DNA from: Pseudomonadota bacterium
GTDB lineage: Bacteria > Pseudomonadota > Gammaproteobacteria > Burkholderiales > Sulfuriferulaceae
Direction of reading: 5' to 3'
NCBI GenBank assembly: GCA_021790625.1
Contig: JAJYGL010000012.1
Location: 1-5,371, forward strand
DNA length: 5,371 bases
The notes under the pieces are model-generated. The model saw only the letters and a program-made list of their open reading frames with translations, was not told the origin of the DNA and searched no databases. Position numbers and translations under genes: made by a program. Within the stretch, counting starts at the first letter, position 1, and every line of letters starts with the position of its first letter. Shown here one piece after another: positions 5,149 through 5,371 of this stretch.

Positions 5149-5371
5149 ATGAAGCGATATTCAGATGAGGGGAAGGAAGCAACTTTGAAGAAATTGTTGC
5201 CACCGACGAACATGGCGTTCGGGTATGACTTCGAAGTCGCCTCAATGGAGCGCGAATGGTTGTACGCGGTCGAAACCACTCCGGATGTGTTTTACGAGTT
5301 CGTGCTGACCGGTAACGAGTACCGACAAGCGTCAATATTGCATCTTGTTCGTCTTTCTTGCGCCGGGGAAC
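5149..5371 (+). pseudogene. Open frame starting like an IS3-family transposase OrfA, truncated by the window edge
   Basis: The frame is open for 74 codons to the edge. Its start, MKRYSDEGKEATLKKLLPP followed by TNMA, resembles OrfA of IS3-type elements, which commonly begin like MKRYSxEFKxxxLxxLLPPxN. The conserved Phe of EFK is Gly here. The helix-turn-helix expected next is not recognisable: the sequence continues GYDFEVASMEREWLYAVETT without the usual TGISxxTLYxWR pattern, although VAS...LYAV could be a mangled trace of it. No clear Shine-Dalgarno precedes the ATG. I infer a decayed or recombined insertion sequence; an unrelated hypothetical gene is the alternative. The last ~50 codons I do not recognise. 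Confidence 0.4.

Noticed and set aside
5045..5335. 96-codon minus-strand ORF at the right end
   Set aside because: Arg/Ser/Thr-rich with no domain, and it opposes a frame with a transposase-like start.
1..5371. CRISPR array, tRNA or rRNA genes
   Set aside because: No regularly spaced direct repeats and no cloverleaf or conserved rRNA segments were seen; the only regular repeats are the protein-level blades of the lipoprotein.

Overview
The window looks like chromosomal DNA of a moderately GC-rich Gram-negative bacterium, most likely a betaproteobacterium. This is inferred from the Ade1-like long form of PurC, the lipoprotein signal with a classical lipobox, and a fragment of an NtrC-type C-terminus. 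The species cannot be named from the sequence.

Left part (1-2010): two purine-biosynthesis genes diverge from a 200-bp intergenic region. purM (minus strand, 3' end beyond the window) makes AIR. purC (plus strand, complete) makes SAICAR two steps later. The spacer has a good sigma70-like promoter for purM, overlapped by a perfect 12-bp palindrome and a GC hairpin, and a perfect TATAAT box ahead of purC.

Middle (2011-4503): an orphan NarL/FixJ-type response regulator follows. It is preceded by a 26-codon leader ORF that has the strong Shine-Dalgarno and overlaps the regulator start as ATGA, which suggests translational coupling. Next comes a secreted lipoprotein with seven NHL-type blade repeats, probably a beta-propeller. 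No histidine kinase is visible.

Right part (4504-5371): this looks like a genomic scar zone. It holds the last ~80 codons of an ntrC-like gene on the minus strand with its front missing, a short dispersed repeat, two adjacent GC-rich hairpins resembling IS200/IS605-type ends, and an ORF whose first ~22 codons resemble an IS3-family OrfA before losing similarity. That ORF runs off the window.

The most unusual signal is a 94-bp repeat present twice (1995-2088 and 4785-4878), exactly 2790 bp apart with no indels and about 81% identity. All 18 differences are transitions, one short hairpin shows a compensatory base-pair change, and both copies carry promoter-like boxes at the same offset. The left copy supplies the last codons and stop of purC; the right copy abuts the truncated ntrC. 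No complete new defence or mobile system is visible.
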